From Rhodococcus ruber NBRC 15591 (GTDB lineage: Bacteria > Actinomycetota > Actinomycetes > Mycobacteriales > Mycobacteriaceae), in NCBI RefSeq assembly GCF_001894945.1, contig NZ_BCXE01000001.1:186001-250000 (forward strand): 64,000 bases of DNA, written 5' to 3'. The position numbers and the translations under genes are program-made. The notes under the pieces were generated by a model, which made no database searches, had not been told where the DNA came from, and saw only the letters and a list, made by a program, of their open reading frames with translations. Positions 18,968 to 28,028 of this stretch are shown here, in pieces; position 1 is the first letter of the stretch, and each line of letters begins with the position of its first letter.

Positions 18968-19822
18968 TCAGGCGACCGTGACGAGCCCGATCGTCGGCAG
19001 GAAGGTGCACGAGCGCGGGGCCGCGCCCTCGGCCTGCGTGGTGATGCCACCGGAGATCACCGCGGCCACGTTGCCGGAGCCGGTGTCCGCGATCGCGCTG
19101 AGCGTCGTCGGGCCGTCGGGGTTGATCCGGGCCGCGTCGGTGAGCGTCGCGGTGCCGCTGCGGCCGTTGGAGACGTTGATCCAGCTCACCGTCAGCGGCT
19201 GGGCCTGCTGCGCGGCGAACTTGGCGGTTCCCAGCGCGGTGAACACGAACCCGGCCTGGCCGGCCTTCGGGCCCGGCGGCGGGAGCGGTGCGGGACCGGC
19301 GACGGCGAGTGCGGTGCCGATGGAGTCGCCGCCGTCGCGGATGCAGTCCTTGCCGATGCTCGGGTACAGGAACTGCGAGATCGGCACGGCGTTCGGGTCG
19401 GGGAGGTCGGGACCGCCACCGCCGCTGCCGTCGAGGAAGGTGATCACGCGCTGGAGCAGGGCCTTGACGGAGTCGGGCAGCTGCGAGTTCGCGAGCAGCT
19501 CCTTCGCCTGGTCGAGCAGCTGGTTCCGGCCGTCGGCGACGTCCGTCGGCCCGGCTGCCGCGCCGACGATGGCGGGGGCGAGGGAAGCGAGGGCCTCGAC
19601 CTCTTCGGGTGCGGCGGCCTGGGTGCTCAGCATCCCCATGAGGGACTCGATCGTCAGGTCCGCCGGCAGCGGGTAGCCCGCGAGCTCGACCGGCAGCTGA
19701 AGCGTGTCGGGGAGGCCCGGAACGACGGGTTGCGCGACCGCCTGCGAGGGCACGGTGAGCGCCGCGGCGGCGGCGAGAGCGCAGGCGGTGATCATCCTGC
19801 GCGTTGCTCGGGTTCGAAGCAC
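18968..19822 (-). CDS. Secreted protein of unknown function
   Basis: 284 residues from a GTG at 19822 preceded by AAGGATGGGG. The N-terminus has basic residues (RTRATRR), a hydrophobic core (MITACALAAAAALTV) and a signal-peptidase-like site after SQAVA, so Sec export is predicted. The mature chain starts Pro-rich (QPVVPGLPDTLQLPV). It has a helical middle (NQLLDQAKELLANSQ), a Gly/Pro hinge (GSGGGGPDLPDP) and a beta-rich C-terminal domain with two cysteines (GKDCIRDGG and PRSCTFLP) likely forming a disulfide. The architecture is typical of mycolata-specific surface proteins. The name is not known to me. It has a long AT-richer upstream region of its own. Confidence 0.75.
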   Translation of the reverse strand: MLRTRATRRMITACALAAAAALTVPSQAVAQPVVPGLPDTLQLPVELAGYPLPADLTIESLMGMLSTQAAAPEEVEALASLAPAIVGAAAGPTDVADGRNQLLDQAKELLANSQLPDSVKALLQRVITFLDGSGGGGPDLPDPNAVPISQFLYPSIGKDCIRDGGDSIGTALAVAGPAPLPPPGPKAGQAGFVFTALGTAKFAAQQAQPLTVSWINVSNGRSGTATLTDAARINPDGPTTLSAIADTGSGNVAAVISGGITTQAEGAAPRSCTFLPTIGLVTVA

Positions 19823-20152
19823 TTTTCCCCATCCTTGTCGTTGAAGCGGCGCCGGAGCGAGGGGCTCCGATGCCGCTGACGGCTCGGGGAGACACTTTAT
19901 GTAGGCCCCCCGATCAGTACAAGCCGTGGCCGGTCTCACAGCCGCCGCCTGTATTCGCGGGAGTCTAGCCATAACGTGTTCCGATCAGTGGTGTCCGCTC
20001 GAGACTACGTGTGACGCATGTGGTTTTTGTGAGAGTAGATGAAACTGTTACTGATGTGAGTATCGTGTTCGGCCCGCCGTCGTGGACCGGATAGTCTGCA
20101 TCAGTCCCCGGTCCTTCCCCGGGGCGACGTGACGACGGGAGGCCGCGCCGCA
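19823..20152. other. Gene-free control region, 330 bp
   Basis: Lies between the divergent secreted-protein and mannosyltransferase genes. The part from about 19970 to 20080 is visibly less GC-rich than its surroundings and has repeated TGTG/GTGAG words; CGATCAGT occurs at two places. It most likely holds promoters for both genes. No open frame with a ribosome site and no hairpin terminator was seen. Confidence 0.5.
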
Positions 20153-21415
20153 GTGTCCGATCCGGTTCGCCCGCATCGACTGTGGTGGTGCGCGGCCCTG
20201 CTGGCCGTGTCCGTCGGGGTGCGCCTGGCGTGGAACTTCCTCACCCCCAACGGCATGAATCTCGTGGATCTGCACGTGTACGTCGACGGGTCCGCGGCGC
20301 TGTTGCGCGGGGAGCTGTACGACTTCACCTACACCCGGGACACGCCCGAGTTCTCCCTGCCCTTCACCTACCCGCCGTTCGCGGCCCTGGTCTTCTTCCC
20401 CCTGCACTACCTGCCCTTCCCCGTGGTCGGAGTGCTGTGGCAGCTGCTGACCGTCGCCGCCCTGTTCGGCATCCTGCGCATCTGCCTCGAGCTGCTGTTC
20501 GGTCCCGCGGCCCACAGCGCCCACTGGACGGCGGTCGCGCTCGGGTGGACGGCGGTCGGTATCTGGACCGAGCCCATCCGCACGACCCTCGACTACGGGC
20601 AGGTCAACGTGTTCCTGGCCTTCGGGGTGATGGTCGCGGTCCGCAGCAACCGCTGGTGGCTCTCGGGCGGACTGGTCGGGGTGCTCGCCGGCATCAAGCT
20701 GACCCCGGCGGTCGCCGGTCTGTACCTCGTGGCGCGACGGCGGTGGTCGGCGGCGTTCTTCTCCGCGGCGGTCTTCGTCGTCACCGTCGCCGTCAGCTGG
20801 CTGGCGCTCGGCGAGCAGGCACGGACCTACTTCACGACGTTGTTCGGCGACGCCGAGCGGATCGGACCGGTGGGGTCGGTCTGGAACCAGTCGGTGCGCG
20901 GCGCGCTGAGCCGCATCGTGGGGCACGACGTCGGCACCGGGCCGCTGTGGCTGGCGGCGGTCGCGGTCTCGGCGGCGCTGGCCTTCGCGGCCTGGCGTGC
21001 CCTCGGCCCGGACGATCGCCTCGGCACCGTCGTCGTCGTCGAACTCTTCGGGCTGCTGGTGTCGCCGATCTCCTGGATGCACCACTGGGTATGGGTACTG
21101 CCGATGCTGGTGTGGCTGGTCTACGGCCCGCTCGCGGACCGGCGGGGGGCGCGCGTCCTGGCCGGAGTCTGGGCGGTACTCACCGTCGTCGGGGTGCCGT
21201 GGCTGCTGGGACTGGCGCAGGACTCGATGTGGGACATCTCGCGGCCCGCGGTGCTCGCCTGGGCCGGTGCGTGCAACGTGCTCGGGGTGCTCGCGGTGTA
21301 CGTGTGGACGATCCTCGCCCGGCGCATCCCGGCGCGGCACCCCGCTCCGGCCGTATCCGTCAGCCGTGGACCAGCGCGTCGATCGTCCGGGCCAGTTCCA
21401 CGTCCGACGCGGTGA
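20153..21415 (+). CDS. pimE: Polyprenol-phosphate-mannose-dependent mannosyltransferase, PimE-like (GT87)
   Basis: 420 residues from GTG 20153, preceded by CGGGAGG; an upstream GTG at 20129 would give 428. A multi-pass membrane protein with about nine to ten helices and the GT87/DUF2029 pattern. The luminal loop after helix 1 has the catalytic acid in MNLVDLHVYVDG, followed by FTYPPFAALVFFPL and the conserved DYGQVNV. In M. tuberculosis PimE (Rv1159) adds an alpha-1,2-mannose to Ac1PIM4 using polyprenyl-phosphate mannose on the periplasmic side. The downstream order (pterin dehydratase, mutT2, typA, lpqW) matches Rv1159-Rv1166 and supports this identity over other GT87 paralogues. The 3' end overlaps the convergent dehydratase gene by 56 bp. 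Confidence 0.85.
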   Translation: MSDPVRPHRLWWCAALLAVSVGVRLAWNFLTPNGMNLVDLHVYVDGSAALLRGELYDFTYTRDTPEFSLPFTYPPFAALVFFPLHYLPFPVVGVLWQLLTVAALFGILRICLELLFGPAAHSAHWTAVALGWTAVGIWTEPIRTTLDYGQVNVFLAFGVMVAVRSNRWWLSGGLVGVLAGIKLTPAVAGLYLVARRRWSAAFFSAAVFVVTVAVSWLALGEQARTYFTTLFGDAERIGPVGSVWNQSVRGALSRIVGHDVGTGPLWLAAVAVSAALAFAAWRALGPDDRLGTVVVVELFGLLVSPISWMHHWVWVLPMLVWLVYGPLADRRGARVLAGVWAVLTVVGVPWLLGLAQDSMWDISRPAVLAWAGACNVLGVLAVYVWTILARRIPARHPAPAVSVSRGPARRSSGPVPRPTR

Positions 21416-21647
21416 TCCCGCCGGCGGAATGGGTGGACAGCGAGTACGTCACCTTCCGCCAGCGGATGTCGATGTCGGGATGGTGGTTCGCCGCCTCGGC
21501 GGCCTCGGCCACCCGGTCCACCAGCGCGACGGCCTCGGGGAACGAGGGGGACTCGACGGTGCGCACGATCGCGTTCCCGTCCCGCTGCCACGCGGGGAGG
21601 TCGACGAGGGCGGCCTCGATGTCGGCGTCGGAGAGCAACTCGGCCAT
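21360..21647 (-). CDS. phhB: 4a-hydroxytetrahydrobiopterin dehydratase (pterin-4a-carbinolamine dehydratase)
   Basis: 95 residues, the standard length. The active-site signature HHPDIDIRWRKVTYSLSTHS is intact, with the His pair and the later His that bind the pterin. It dehydrates 4a-hydroxy-tetrahydropterin to the quinonoid form, recycling the cofactor of aromatic hydroxylases; bacterial members can also work in molybdopterin or folate side paths. Its start is 25 bp from the divergent mutT2 start and its end lies within the 3' end of pimE. Rv1159A occupies the same position in M. tuberculosis. Confidence 0.93.
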   Translation of the reverse strand: MAELLSDADIEAALVDLPAWQRDGNAIVRTVESPSFPEAVALVDRVAEAAEAANHHPDIDIRWRKVTYSLSTHSAGGITASDVELARTIDALVHG

Positions 21648-21672
21648 GTCTCATTCTGGGACGATGCCGCAC

Positions 21673-22077
21673 ATGAGTGCAACGACGGGCCGGGCGGACG
21701 AGGTGGTGGCCGGGGCGATCTTCCGCGACGGCCGGCTGTTGCTGGCGCAGCGGGTCGGCCCCCCGGAGCTGGCGGGGTTGTGGGAGCTGCCCGGCGGCAA
21801 GGCGGAGCCGGGGGAGTCCGCCGAGGCGGCACTGCGCCGGGAGCTGCGGGAGGAGCTGGGCGTGGAGGTCGCCGGGGCGCAGCGCGTCGGGGCCGGAGTG
21901 CCGCTGGGCGGGGGCCGGGTGCTGCGCGCCTACCGCGTGGAGCTGGTCTCGGGGGAGCCGCGGCCGCTCGAGCACGCGGCCCTGCGCTGGGTGGACGCCG
22001 ACGAGCTGGAACGGATCGACCTGGTGCCCAACGACCGGGTGTGGCTACCGGAGCTGCGCGCCCGACTCCGGGGCTGA
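21673..22077 (+). CDS. mutT2: Nudix hydrolase, MutT2-like
   Basis: 134 residues. The Nudix box is complete: GGKAEPGESAEAALRREL followed by REELGV, fitting G-x5-E-x7-REUxEExGU. MutT2 (Rv1160) hydrolyses oxidised or modified pyrimidine nucleotides such as 5-methyl-dCTP and dCTP, and contributes to nucleotide-pool cleaning. ATG 21673 was chosen because the sequence before it has no coding character. Short 134-aa form without extra domain. Convergent with a small Lys/Cys-rich gene. Confidence 0.9.
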   Translation: MSATTGRADEVVAGAIFRDGRLLLAQRVGPPELAGLWELPGGKAEPGESAEAALRRELREELGVEVAGAQRVGAGVPLGGGRVLRAYRVELVSGEPRPLEHAALRWVDADELERIDLVPNDRVWLPELRARLRG

Positions 22078-22092
22078 CGGTGGTGCGGCCGG

Positions 22093-22269
22093 TCAGGCGG
22101 CGCGGGCCTTCTTCAGGCGCTTCGCGAGCTCCTTCTTGCCCAGTCCCTCGTGCTCGAGTCTCTTCATCCGCATGACCACCACCGGGCAGCGCACACAGCG
22201 GGTCTTCTTGCGGCAGCACTTCTTCTTGGGCTCGAGCTGCGCGACCTTGCTCGCCTTCACCTTGCCCAT
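22093..22269 (-). CDS. Small basic Cys-containing protein of unknown function
   Basis: 58 residues from ATG 22269, or 71 from 22308. Very basic, with four Cys in KKKCCRKKTRCVRCPV (CC, then C-x2-C), a possible metal-binding knuckle, followed by a Lys/Arg-rich helix (MKRLEHEGLGKKELAKRLKK). Could bind nucleic acid or ribosomes. Small homologous-looking proteins sit near mutT2/typA in related actinomycetes, as far as I recall. No function known. Confidence 0.65.
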   Translation of the reverse strand: MGKVKASKVAQLEPKKKCCRKKTRCVRCPVVVMRMKRLEHEGLGKKELAKRLKKARAA

Positions 22270-22626
22270 CCGGGTCGCCGGCCTTTCGTCGGTGGGGTTC
22301 CGGACCAAAGGTTAGCATGCCCTTACCTGGATGGCCGGGCCGCCGAATACAGGGTGCGCCGACGAATGCAGGGTGCGCCGGCCGGCGCGGGGCGACGTGG
22401 CGAACGTCACGCTCTGCGTCGCGAGCTGGTGAATCCGGCGTCGGCGCGCGCGGAGCACCGGGACCGGCCTGTACTGTATTGGAGGCCGCAGTGCCTGTGC
22501 GGGCCGTTCACGGCCGCGAACAGGTGACTCGCATTCGCGACGCGGCCACCGCAAGAACGCCGTACGGGCGAGGTGCCGTCTGGGTCCAGTGCCGTGTGGC
22601 CGGACAACAGCCAGGAGAGCCATCGC
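22270..22626. other. Gene-free region upstream of typA, with an 18-bp direct repeat
   Basis: About 357 bp without a convincing gene. It contains two 18-bp direct repeats differing at one base (22344-22361 and 22363-22380). An AGGTTAG...CTTACCT arrangement near 22312-22331 vaguely resembles an iron-regulator box. The rest is presumably the typA promoter and leader. No terminator hairpin seen. Confidence 0.5.
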
Positions 22627-24513
22627 GTGAGCACCGCCAGTTTCCGCAACGTCGCCATCGTCGCGCACGTCGACCACGGAAAGACCACCCTCGTCGACGC
22701 CATGCTGCGCCAATCGGGCGCCTTCGCCGAGCGCGCGGAACTCGTCGACCGGGTCATGGACTCCGGTGACCTCGAGCGCGAGAAGGGCATCACGATCCTC
22801 GCGAAGAACACCGCTGTGCACCGGCACAACCCCGACGGCACCGTCACCGTCATCAACGTGATCGACACCCCCGGTCACGCCGACTTCGGTGGCGAGGTCG
22901 AGCGCGGGCTGTCCATGGTCGACGGCGTGGTCCTGCTCGTCGATGCGTCCGAGGGCCCGCTGCCCCAGACCCGTTTCGTGCTGCGCAAGGCGCTCTCCGC
23001 GTCGTTGCCGGTGCTGCTCGTGGTCAACAAGACCGACCGTCCCGACGCCCGCATCGCCGAGGTCGTCGAGGAGACCCACGACCTGCTGCTCGACCTCGCC
23101 TCCGACCTCGACGACGAGGCTTCCGAGGCCGCCGAGCAGCTGCTCGACCTGCCGGTCCTGTACGCCTCCGGCCGCGAGGGCAAGGCGTCGACCGAACAGC
23201 CCGAGAACGGACAGGCGCCGTCCGCCGAGAATCTCGACGCGCTGTTCGACGTGCTCATGAAATACATCCCCGCCCCCAAGGGCGATCCGGCCGCATCGTT
23301 GCAGGCGCACGTCACCAACCTCGACGCCTCCGAGTTCCTCGGCCGCCTGGCGCTGCTGCGCATCCACAACGGCGAACTGCGCAAGGGCCAGACCGTCGCG
23401 TGGATGCACGCCGACGGCGTGAAGAACGTGAAGATCACCGAGCTGCTCCAGACCATCGGTGTCGAGCGCCGGCCCGGTGACGTCGCCGTCGCCGGCGACA
23501 TCGTCGCCGTCGCCGGCATCCCGGACATCATGATCGGCGACACCCTCGCCGATGTGGACAACCCGGTCGCGCTGCCGCGCATCACGGTCGACGAGCCGGC
23601 CATCTCGGTGGTCATCGGCACCAACACGTCGCCGCTCGTCGGCCGCGTGCAGGGTCACAAGCTGACCGCGCGCATGGTCAAGTCCCGGCTGGACTCGGAG
23701 CTGGTCGGCAACGTGTCGTTGCGCGTGCTCGACATCGGCCGCCCCGACGCGTGGGAGGTGCAGGGCCGCGGCGAGCTGGCGCTGGCCATCCTCGTCGAGC
23801 AGATGCGCCGCGAGGGCTTCGAGCTCACCGTCGGCAAGCCGCAGGTGGTCACCCGGCAGGTCGACGGCAAGGTGCACGAGCCGTACGAGGAGCTCACCAT
23901 CGACAGCCCCGAGGAACACCTCGGCGCGATCACCCAGCTGCTCGCGGCCCGCAAGGGCAAGATGGTGCAGATGTCCAACCACGCCGCCGGGTGGGTGCGC
24001 ATGGAGTTCATCGTCCCGTCGCGCGGCCTCATCGGGTTCCGCACCGACTTCCTCACCGAGACCCGCGGCACGGGCATCGCCAACGCCGTCTTCCACGGCT
24101 ACGCCCCGTGGGCCGGCGAGATCCGCGCACGGCATACCGGCTCGCTGGTCTCCGACCGCTCGGGCTCGGTCACGCCGTTCGCGATGATCCAGCTCGGCGA
24201 CCGCGGCACCTTCTTCGTGGAGCCGGGCAGCGACACCTACGAGGGCCACGTCGTGGGCATCAACCCGCGCGCCGAAGACCTCGACATCAACGTCACCCGC
24301 GAGAAGAAGCTCACCAACATGCGCTCCTCCACGGCCGACGTGATGGAAACCCTCGCCAAGCCGATCACCCTGAGCCTCGAGGAGGCCATGGAGTTCTGCG
24401 CCTCCGACGAGTGCGTCGAGGTCACCCCGGAGATCCTCCGGGTCCGCAAGGTGCACCTCTCGGCCACCGACCGGGCCCGCGCCCGCTCGCGGGAGAAGGC
24501 TCGCAACAAGTAG
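22627..24513 (+). CDS. typA: GTPase TypA/BipA
   Basis: 628 residues from a GTG preceded by AGGAGAG at 9 bp. The translational GTPase motifs are intact: G1 AHVDHGKTT, switch region EREKGITI, G3 DTPGHADF and G4 NKTD. They are followed by domain 2, EF-G-like domains III/V and the BipA C-terminal domain (PSRGLIGFRTDFL, VNVTREK-like DINVTREKKLTNMRSS). TypA binds 70S ribosomes and aids ribosome assembly and stress adaptation. Full length with no oddity. Rv1165 is the counterpart. A hairpin at 24543-24569 closes the unit. Confidence 0.96.
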   Translation: MSTASFRNVAIVAHVDHGKTTLVDAMLRQSGAFAERAELVDRVMDSGDLEREKGITILAKNTAVHRHNPDGTVTVINVIDTPGHADFGGEVERGLSMVDGVVLLVDASEGPLPQTRFVLRKALSASLPVLLVVNKTDRPDARIAEVVEETHDLLLDLASDLDDEASEAAEQLLDLPVLYASGREGKASTEQPENGQAPSAENLDALFDVLMKYIPAPKGDPAASLQAHVTNLDASEFLGRLALLRIHNGELRKGQTVAWMHADGVKNVKITELLQTIGVERRPGDVAVAGDIVAVAGIPDIMIGDTLADVDNPVALPRITVDEPAISVVIGTNTSPLVGRVQGHKLTARMVKSRLDSELVGNVSLRVLDIGRPDAWEVQGRGELALAILVEQMRREGFELTVGKPQVVTRQVDGKVHEPYEELTIDSPEEHLGAITQLLAARKGKMVQMSNHAAGWVRMEFIVPSRGLIGFRTDFLTETRGTGIANAVFHGYAPWAGEIRARHTGSLVSDRSGSVTPFAMIQLGDRGTFFVEPGSDTYEGHVVGINPRAEDLDINVTREKKLTNMRSSTADVMETLAKPITLSLEEAMEFCASDECVEVTPEILRVRKVHLSATDRARARSREKARNK

Positions 24514-24542
24514 TCGCGGCACTGGACGAGTAGTGCGGCAGG

Positions 24543-24569
24543 GGTGGTCCCGGTGCGGCCGGGACCACC
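24543..24569 (+). terminator. Terminator hairpin after typA
   Basis: A perfect 11-bp stem (24543-24553 with 24559-24569) around a 5-base loop, 29 bp after the typA stop and before the lpqW ribosome site. There is no T tract. Confidence 0.6.
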
Positions 24570-24597
24570 GCCGCATCCCGGAGGGAAGGGAGGCCGG

Positions 24598-26445
24598 ATG
24601 CGCAGGTTCGCCGGGATCACCGCCGTCGCCGCGGTGCTGGGGTTGTCGGCGTGCACCGCCGATCCGCCGCCGCCGATCGAGCAGACCGAACCCACCCGGA
24701 CCCCCGCCCCGGTTCCCCAGCTGAACACCGTCGTGGTGGCGGTCGACGACGTGGGCGCCGGGTTCAATCCGCACCTGCTCGCCGACCAGTCGCCCGTCGG
24801 CAACACGGTTGCCGGGATGGTGCTGCCGAGCGCGTTCCGGCCCGTGCCCGATCCCGCGCGGCCCGGTGCCACCGTGTGGATGCTCGACGAGTCCGTCCTC
24901 GTCTCGGCCGACGTCACCTCGCAGGCGCCGTTCACCATCACCTATCAGGTCCGCGACGAAGCGCAGTGGTCCGACAGCGCACCCATCGCCGCCGAGGACT
25001 TCCGGTACCTGTGGCAGCAGATGATCACCGAGCCCGGCGTGGTCGATCCCGCCGGCTACCGCCTCATCGAGGACGTCGGATCCTCCGGCGGCGGCAAGAC
25101 CGTCACCGTCACCCTGCGCGAGCCCTACCCGGCGTGGCGGGAACTGTTCACCCACCTCCTGCCGGCCCACCTGGTCAAGGACACGCCGGGTGGATTCGCC
25201 ACGAGCCTCGCCGAATCGATCCCGGTGTCCGGTGGGCAGTTCCATGTCAGGTCCGTCGACCGCGGGCGGGGCGAGATCCTGCTCGAACGCAACGACCGGT
25301 TCTGGGGGACCCCGGCCCGGCCCGACCGGATCCTGTTGCGGCGCGGCGGAACCGACGCACAGCTCGCCGAGTCGATGCGCACCGGCGACGCCCAGGTCGC
25401 GCAGATGCACGGCGGCGGCTCCGCGCTGCTCGCCCAGCTCGGCGCGATCCCGCACGTGCGCACCGGCACTCAACTCCAGCCCCGCGTCCTGGAACTGACC
25501 CTCAACGGCCGCACGACCGAGTTCGCGGATCCGCGCGTGCGCCGCGCCGTCCTCGGACTTCTCGACCCGGACCTGCTGGCCACGGTCGCGGCCGGCACGG
25601 AATCGGCCGTGGTCGCGGCCCGTGCACAGGTGCTCGCCCCGTCCGACCCCGGATATGCGCCGAGCATGCCGCCGCGGCCGGGCCGCGAGGAGTCCCTCGC
25701 GCTCCTCGCCGCGGCCGGTTACGTACCGGCCGACCCGGCGACGGTCGAAGCGACCGGCACGCCGGTACCGGAAGCGGCGACGACCGGGCTGCTCGCCCAC
25801 GGAGACGCGCCCCTGGCGCTCGTGCTGGGCGTGCCGGAGAACTCCCCGGTGGCCGACGCCGTCGCCCACACCGCGGCGGACCAGCTGCGCGGAGCCGGCG
25901 TCGCGGCCACCGTGACCACGCTGCCGCCCGACGAGCTCTACGGCGAGGCACTCGTCCGGGGAACCGTGCACGCCGTGGTCGGCTGGACCCGCGCCGGCGG
26001 CGACCCCGCCACGGCCGCGATGTCCCGATTCGGTTGTCCACCGGCGATTCCCGGGCAGGGGAGCCCCCCGGTCGAGCCGGATCCGGCGCCCGCCCCGGAC
26101 AGCGGCACCGTGCCCGGCGCCGACACCGGTCCCGGGGGTGACACCGTTCCCGACGACGAGATCGAAGCCGCCGAGGCGCAGCTCGCCGCACCGAGCAACG
26201 TGTCCGGGGTGTGCGACCCCGCCCTCGAACCGGAACTCGCCGGCGCCCTGCGCGGCGCCGGCGACGTGCCCGCCGTCCTGGCCGGCGCGCAGCCGAAGCT
26301 GTGGGACCTCGCGGTCACCCTGCCGATCCTGCAGGACCGCACCGTGATCGCCGCGGGACCCGGCGTCGAGGGCGTGACCCTGACCGGCGCGATCCCCGCC
26401 GGGCCCCTGTCCGATGCGCAGAACTGGTGGAGGACCACCCCGTGA
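24598..26445 (+). CDS. lpqW: Lipoprotein LpqW-like, family 5 solute-binding protein
   Basis: 615 residues. The signal peptide ends in a lipobox (Leu16-Ser-Ala-Cys19), so it is a membrane-anchored lipoprotein. The body resembles peptide-type SBP family 5 ([43 protein letters not shown]). There is an acidic Pro-rich insertion near residues 480-520 ([12 protein letters not shown]) not typical of transport SBPs. In mycobacteria LpqW channels PIM4 intermediates between polar PIM and lipomannan/LAM synthesis and interacts functionally with PimE, encoded 3 kb upstream. Start ATG with GGGAGG. The stop overlaps the GTG of mshB, so the two are translationally coupled. No permease genes are nearby. Confidence 0.88.
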   Translation: MRRFAGITAVAAVLGLSACTADPPPPIEQTEPTRTPAPVPQLNTVVVAVDDVGAGFNPHLLADQSPVGNTVAGMVLPSAFRPVPDPARPGATVWMLDESVLVSADVTSQAPFTITYQVRDEAQWSDSAPIAAEDFRYLWQQMITEPGVVDPAGYRLIEDVGSSGGGKTVTVTLREPYPAWRELFTHLLPAHLVKDTPGGFATSLAESIPVSGGQFHVRSVDRGRGEILLERNDRFWGTPARPDRILLRRGGTDAQLAESMRTGDAQVAQMHGGGSALLAQLGAIPHVRTGTQLQPRVLELTLNGRTTEFADPRVRRAVLGLLDPDLLATVAAGTESAVVAARAQVLAPSDPGYAPSMPPRPGREESLALLAAAGYVPADPATVEATGTPVPEAATTGLLAHGDAPLALVLGVPENSPVADAVAHTAADQLRGAGVAATVTTLPPDELYGEALVRGTVHAVVGWTRAGGDPATAAMSRFGCPPAIPGQGSPPVEPDPAPAPDSGTVPGADTGPGGDTVPDDEIEAAEAQLAAPSNVSGVCDPALEPELAGALRGAGDVPAVLAGAQPKLWDLAVTLPILQDRTVIAAGPGVEGVTLTGAIPAGPLSDAQNWWRTTP

Positions 26446-27329
26446 CCGACCGAACCGACCCCGCGTCGCGGCGCCTGCTGCTGGTGCACGCCCACCCTGA
26501 CGACGAATCGATCACCACGGGCGGGACCATCGCGCACTACGCCGCTCGGGCCGCCGAGGTCACCGTCGTGACGTGCACCCTCGGGGAGGAGGGCGAGGTC
26601 ATCGGGGACGAATGGGCGCAGCTCACCGCCGACCGCGCCGACCAGCTCGGGGGTTACCGCATCCACGAGCTCGGCCGGGCGCTGGCCGCCCTCGGCGTGC
26701 CCGCGCCGCGCTTCCTCGGCGGTGCCGGGCACTGGCGCGATTCCGGGATGGCCGGGACCCCGTCGGCTGCGAACCCCCGGGCCTGGGTGAACGCCGACCG
26801 GGACGAGGCGGTGGCCGCCCTGGTCGCGGTGATCCGCGAACTGCGCCCGCACGTGGTGGTCACCTACGACCCGGTGGGCGGCTACGGCCACCCCGACCAC
26901 ATCCGGGTGCATCACGTCGTGACCGCGGCCGTCGAGGCCGCGGGGACCGACGCCTACCCGCACGCCGGCCCGCCGTGGGACCCGGCGAAGCTCTACTGGA
27001 CCGTCACCGAGGCGAGCGCCCTGCGCCGCGGCATCGAGGACATGACCGCCCTGCCCGACGGGTGGCGGCGACCCGGCCCCGACGAGCTGCCGAGCGTGCC
27101 CGACGACCAGGTCACCACCGTGGTCGACGTCGCCGACGTGCTCGACGCCAAGCGGGCGGCGCTCGCGGCGCACGCGACCCAGGTGGTCGTGGCACCCGGC
27201 GGGGCACAGTTCACCCTGTCCAACCTCGTCGCGCAGCCCGTGCTGGACCAGGAGCACTACGTACTGGTCCGCGGCGACCGCGGCGACGGCCCCGGACGGG
27301 AGCGTGACCTCTTCGCCGGGCTGGGTTAG
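26442..27329 (+). CDS. mshB: N-acetyl-1-D-myo-inositol-2-amino-2-deoxy-alpha-D-glucopyranoside deacetylase (MshB)
   Basis: 295 residues. This zinc-dependent LmbE-type deacetylase makes GlcN-inositol for mycothiol synthesis. The AHPDDE motif gives zinc ligands His18 and Asp21 with catalytic Asp20, and [13 protein letters not shown] supplies the third His. Conserved [11 protein letters not shown] and [11 protein letters not shown] support MshB over Mca. The GTG start overlaps the lpqW stop. Counterpart of Rv1170. Confidence 0.93.
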   Translation: MTDRTDPASRRLLLVHAHPDDESITTGGTIAHYAARAAEVTVVTCTLGEEGEVIGDEWAQLTADRADQLGGYRIHELGRALAALGVPAPRFLGGAGHWRDSGMAGTPSAANPRAWVNADRDEAVAALVAVIRELRPHVVVTYDPVGGYGHPDHIRVHHVVTAAVEAAGTDAYPHAGPPWDPAKLYWTVTEASALRRGIEDMTALPDGWRRPGPDELPSVPDDQVTTVVDVADVLDAKRAALAAHATQVVVAPGGAQFTLSNLVAQPVLDQEHYVLVRGDRGDGPGRERDLFAGLG

Positions 27330-27379
27330 TGTGACCACGAGCACCGGAAAGGTGATCGCGATCACACGAGAGGGTTTCG

Positions 27380-27538
27380 ATGTACAACTGGTCCGTCCAG
27401 AACCAGATCGTCGCATTCGTCGATTCGTTGCGTCCCTACGCGGACCAGATCAATGCCGCCTACTACCAGGCGCTCTACGGCTTCGCGGACCAGGCCAGCC
27501 ACGTGCTCACGCTCATGGGCTACCCGCCCGTGCCGTGA
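27380..27538 (+). CDS. Small protein of 52 residues, unknown function
   Basis: ATG at 27380 follows AGAGGG at a proper spacing, and the frame runs 52 codons to TGA 27536-27538. The chain begins MYNWSVQNQIVAFVDSL, contains five tyrosines, is predicted mostly helical and ends GYPPVP. No Cys and little charge. It lies 50 bp after mshB and 52 bp before the membrane protein gene, all on the same strand. The codons use G/C in most third positions, as in neighbouring genes. It is short enough to be missed by length cut-offs. No family is recognised. Confidence 0.6.
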   Translation: MYNWSVQNQIVAFVDSLRPYADQINAAYYQALYGFADQASHVLTLMGYPPVP

Positions 27539-27590
27539 TCGGCCGGGACCCGGTGCCCACGGACCCGCGCCCGTGGCGCACTATCGAACC

Positions 27591-28028
27591 ATGACGGTCG
27601 ATCCCGCCACCACCGCCACGCAGGCCTCCGCGCCCCCGGCGGCGACGCCGCGTACGGGCATCGTCGCGCTGCTGACCTTCGACGGCTTCCTCTGCGCGCT
27701 GCTGTCCGTGTTCTTCCTCGGCCTGTACATCGGCACGGTGCCGTTCCCGATCACGATCGTGCTGGCCGGCGCGGCGAACGTGCTGCTGGTGATGGCGATG
27801 CGCGCCGAAACCGGATCCACCTCGCGCGCGGCGTGGCCGCTGCTGGCGTGGATCGTCGGATTCGTCCTGTGCCTGGCCGGCGGTCCCGGCGGCGATCAGC
27901 TCCTCGTCGCCGACTGGCGGACCCTGCTGCTGCCGGTCGGTGCCCTGGCCCCCGCCGGGTTGTACCTGTTCGTCGCGCGCATGGCCGCCCTCACGAGTGC
28001 AGTCCGGCAGCCCGCGCCGCGTCCGTGA
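27591..28028 (+). CDS. Four-helix membrane protein of unknown function, Rv1171-like
   Basis: 145 residues from ATG 27591. A short hydrophilic Ala/Thr/Pro-rich N-terminus is followed by four hydrophobic segments (about 24-45, 49-67, 80-97, 108-130). No conserved catalytic residues seen. The position after mshB matches the conserved membrane protein Rv1171. The 3' end overlaps the convergent uracil-DNA glycosylase gene by 38 bp. Confidence 0.75.
   Translation: MTVDPATTATQASAPPAATPRTGIVALLTFDGFLCALLSVFFLGLYIGTVPFPITIVLAGAANVLLVMAMRAETGSTSRAAWPLLAWIVGFVLCLAGGPGGDQLLVADWRTLLLPVGALAPAGLYLFVARMAALTSAVRQPAPRP

Noticed and set aside
22312-22331. Canonical iron-regulator (IdeR/DtxR) box
   Set aside because: AGGTTAG and CTTACCT half-sites are six bases apart instead of one; only about 12 of 19 positions match in the best register, so it is kept only as a weak observation.
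22312-25971. A 1219-codon open frame on the minus strand opposite typA and lpqW
   Set aside because: It is a mirror of two certain genes caused by high GC content in third positions; its His/Gly/Asp/Arg-rich translation has no domain and no ribosome site.
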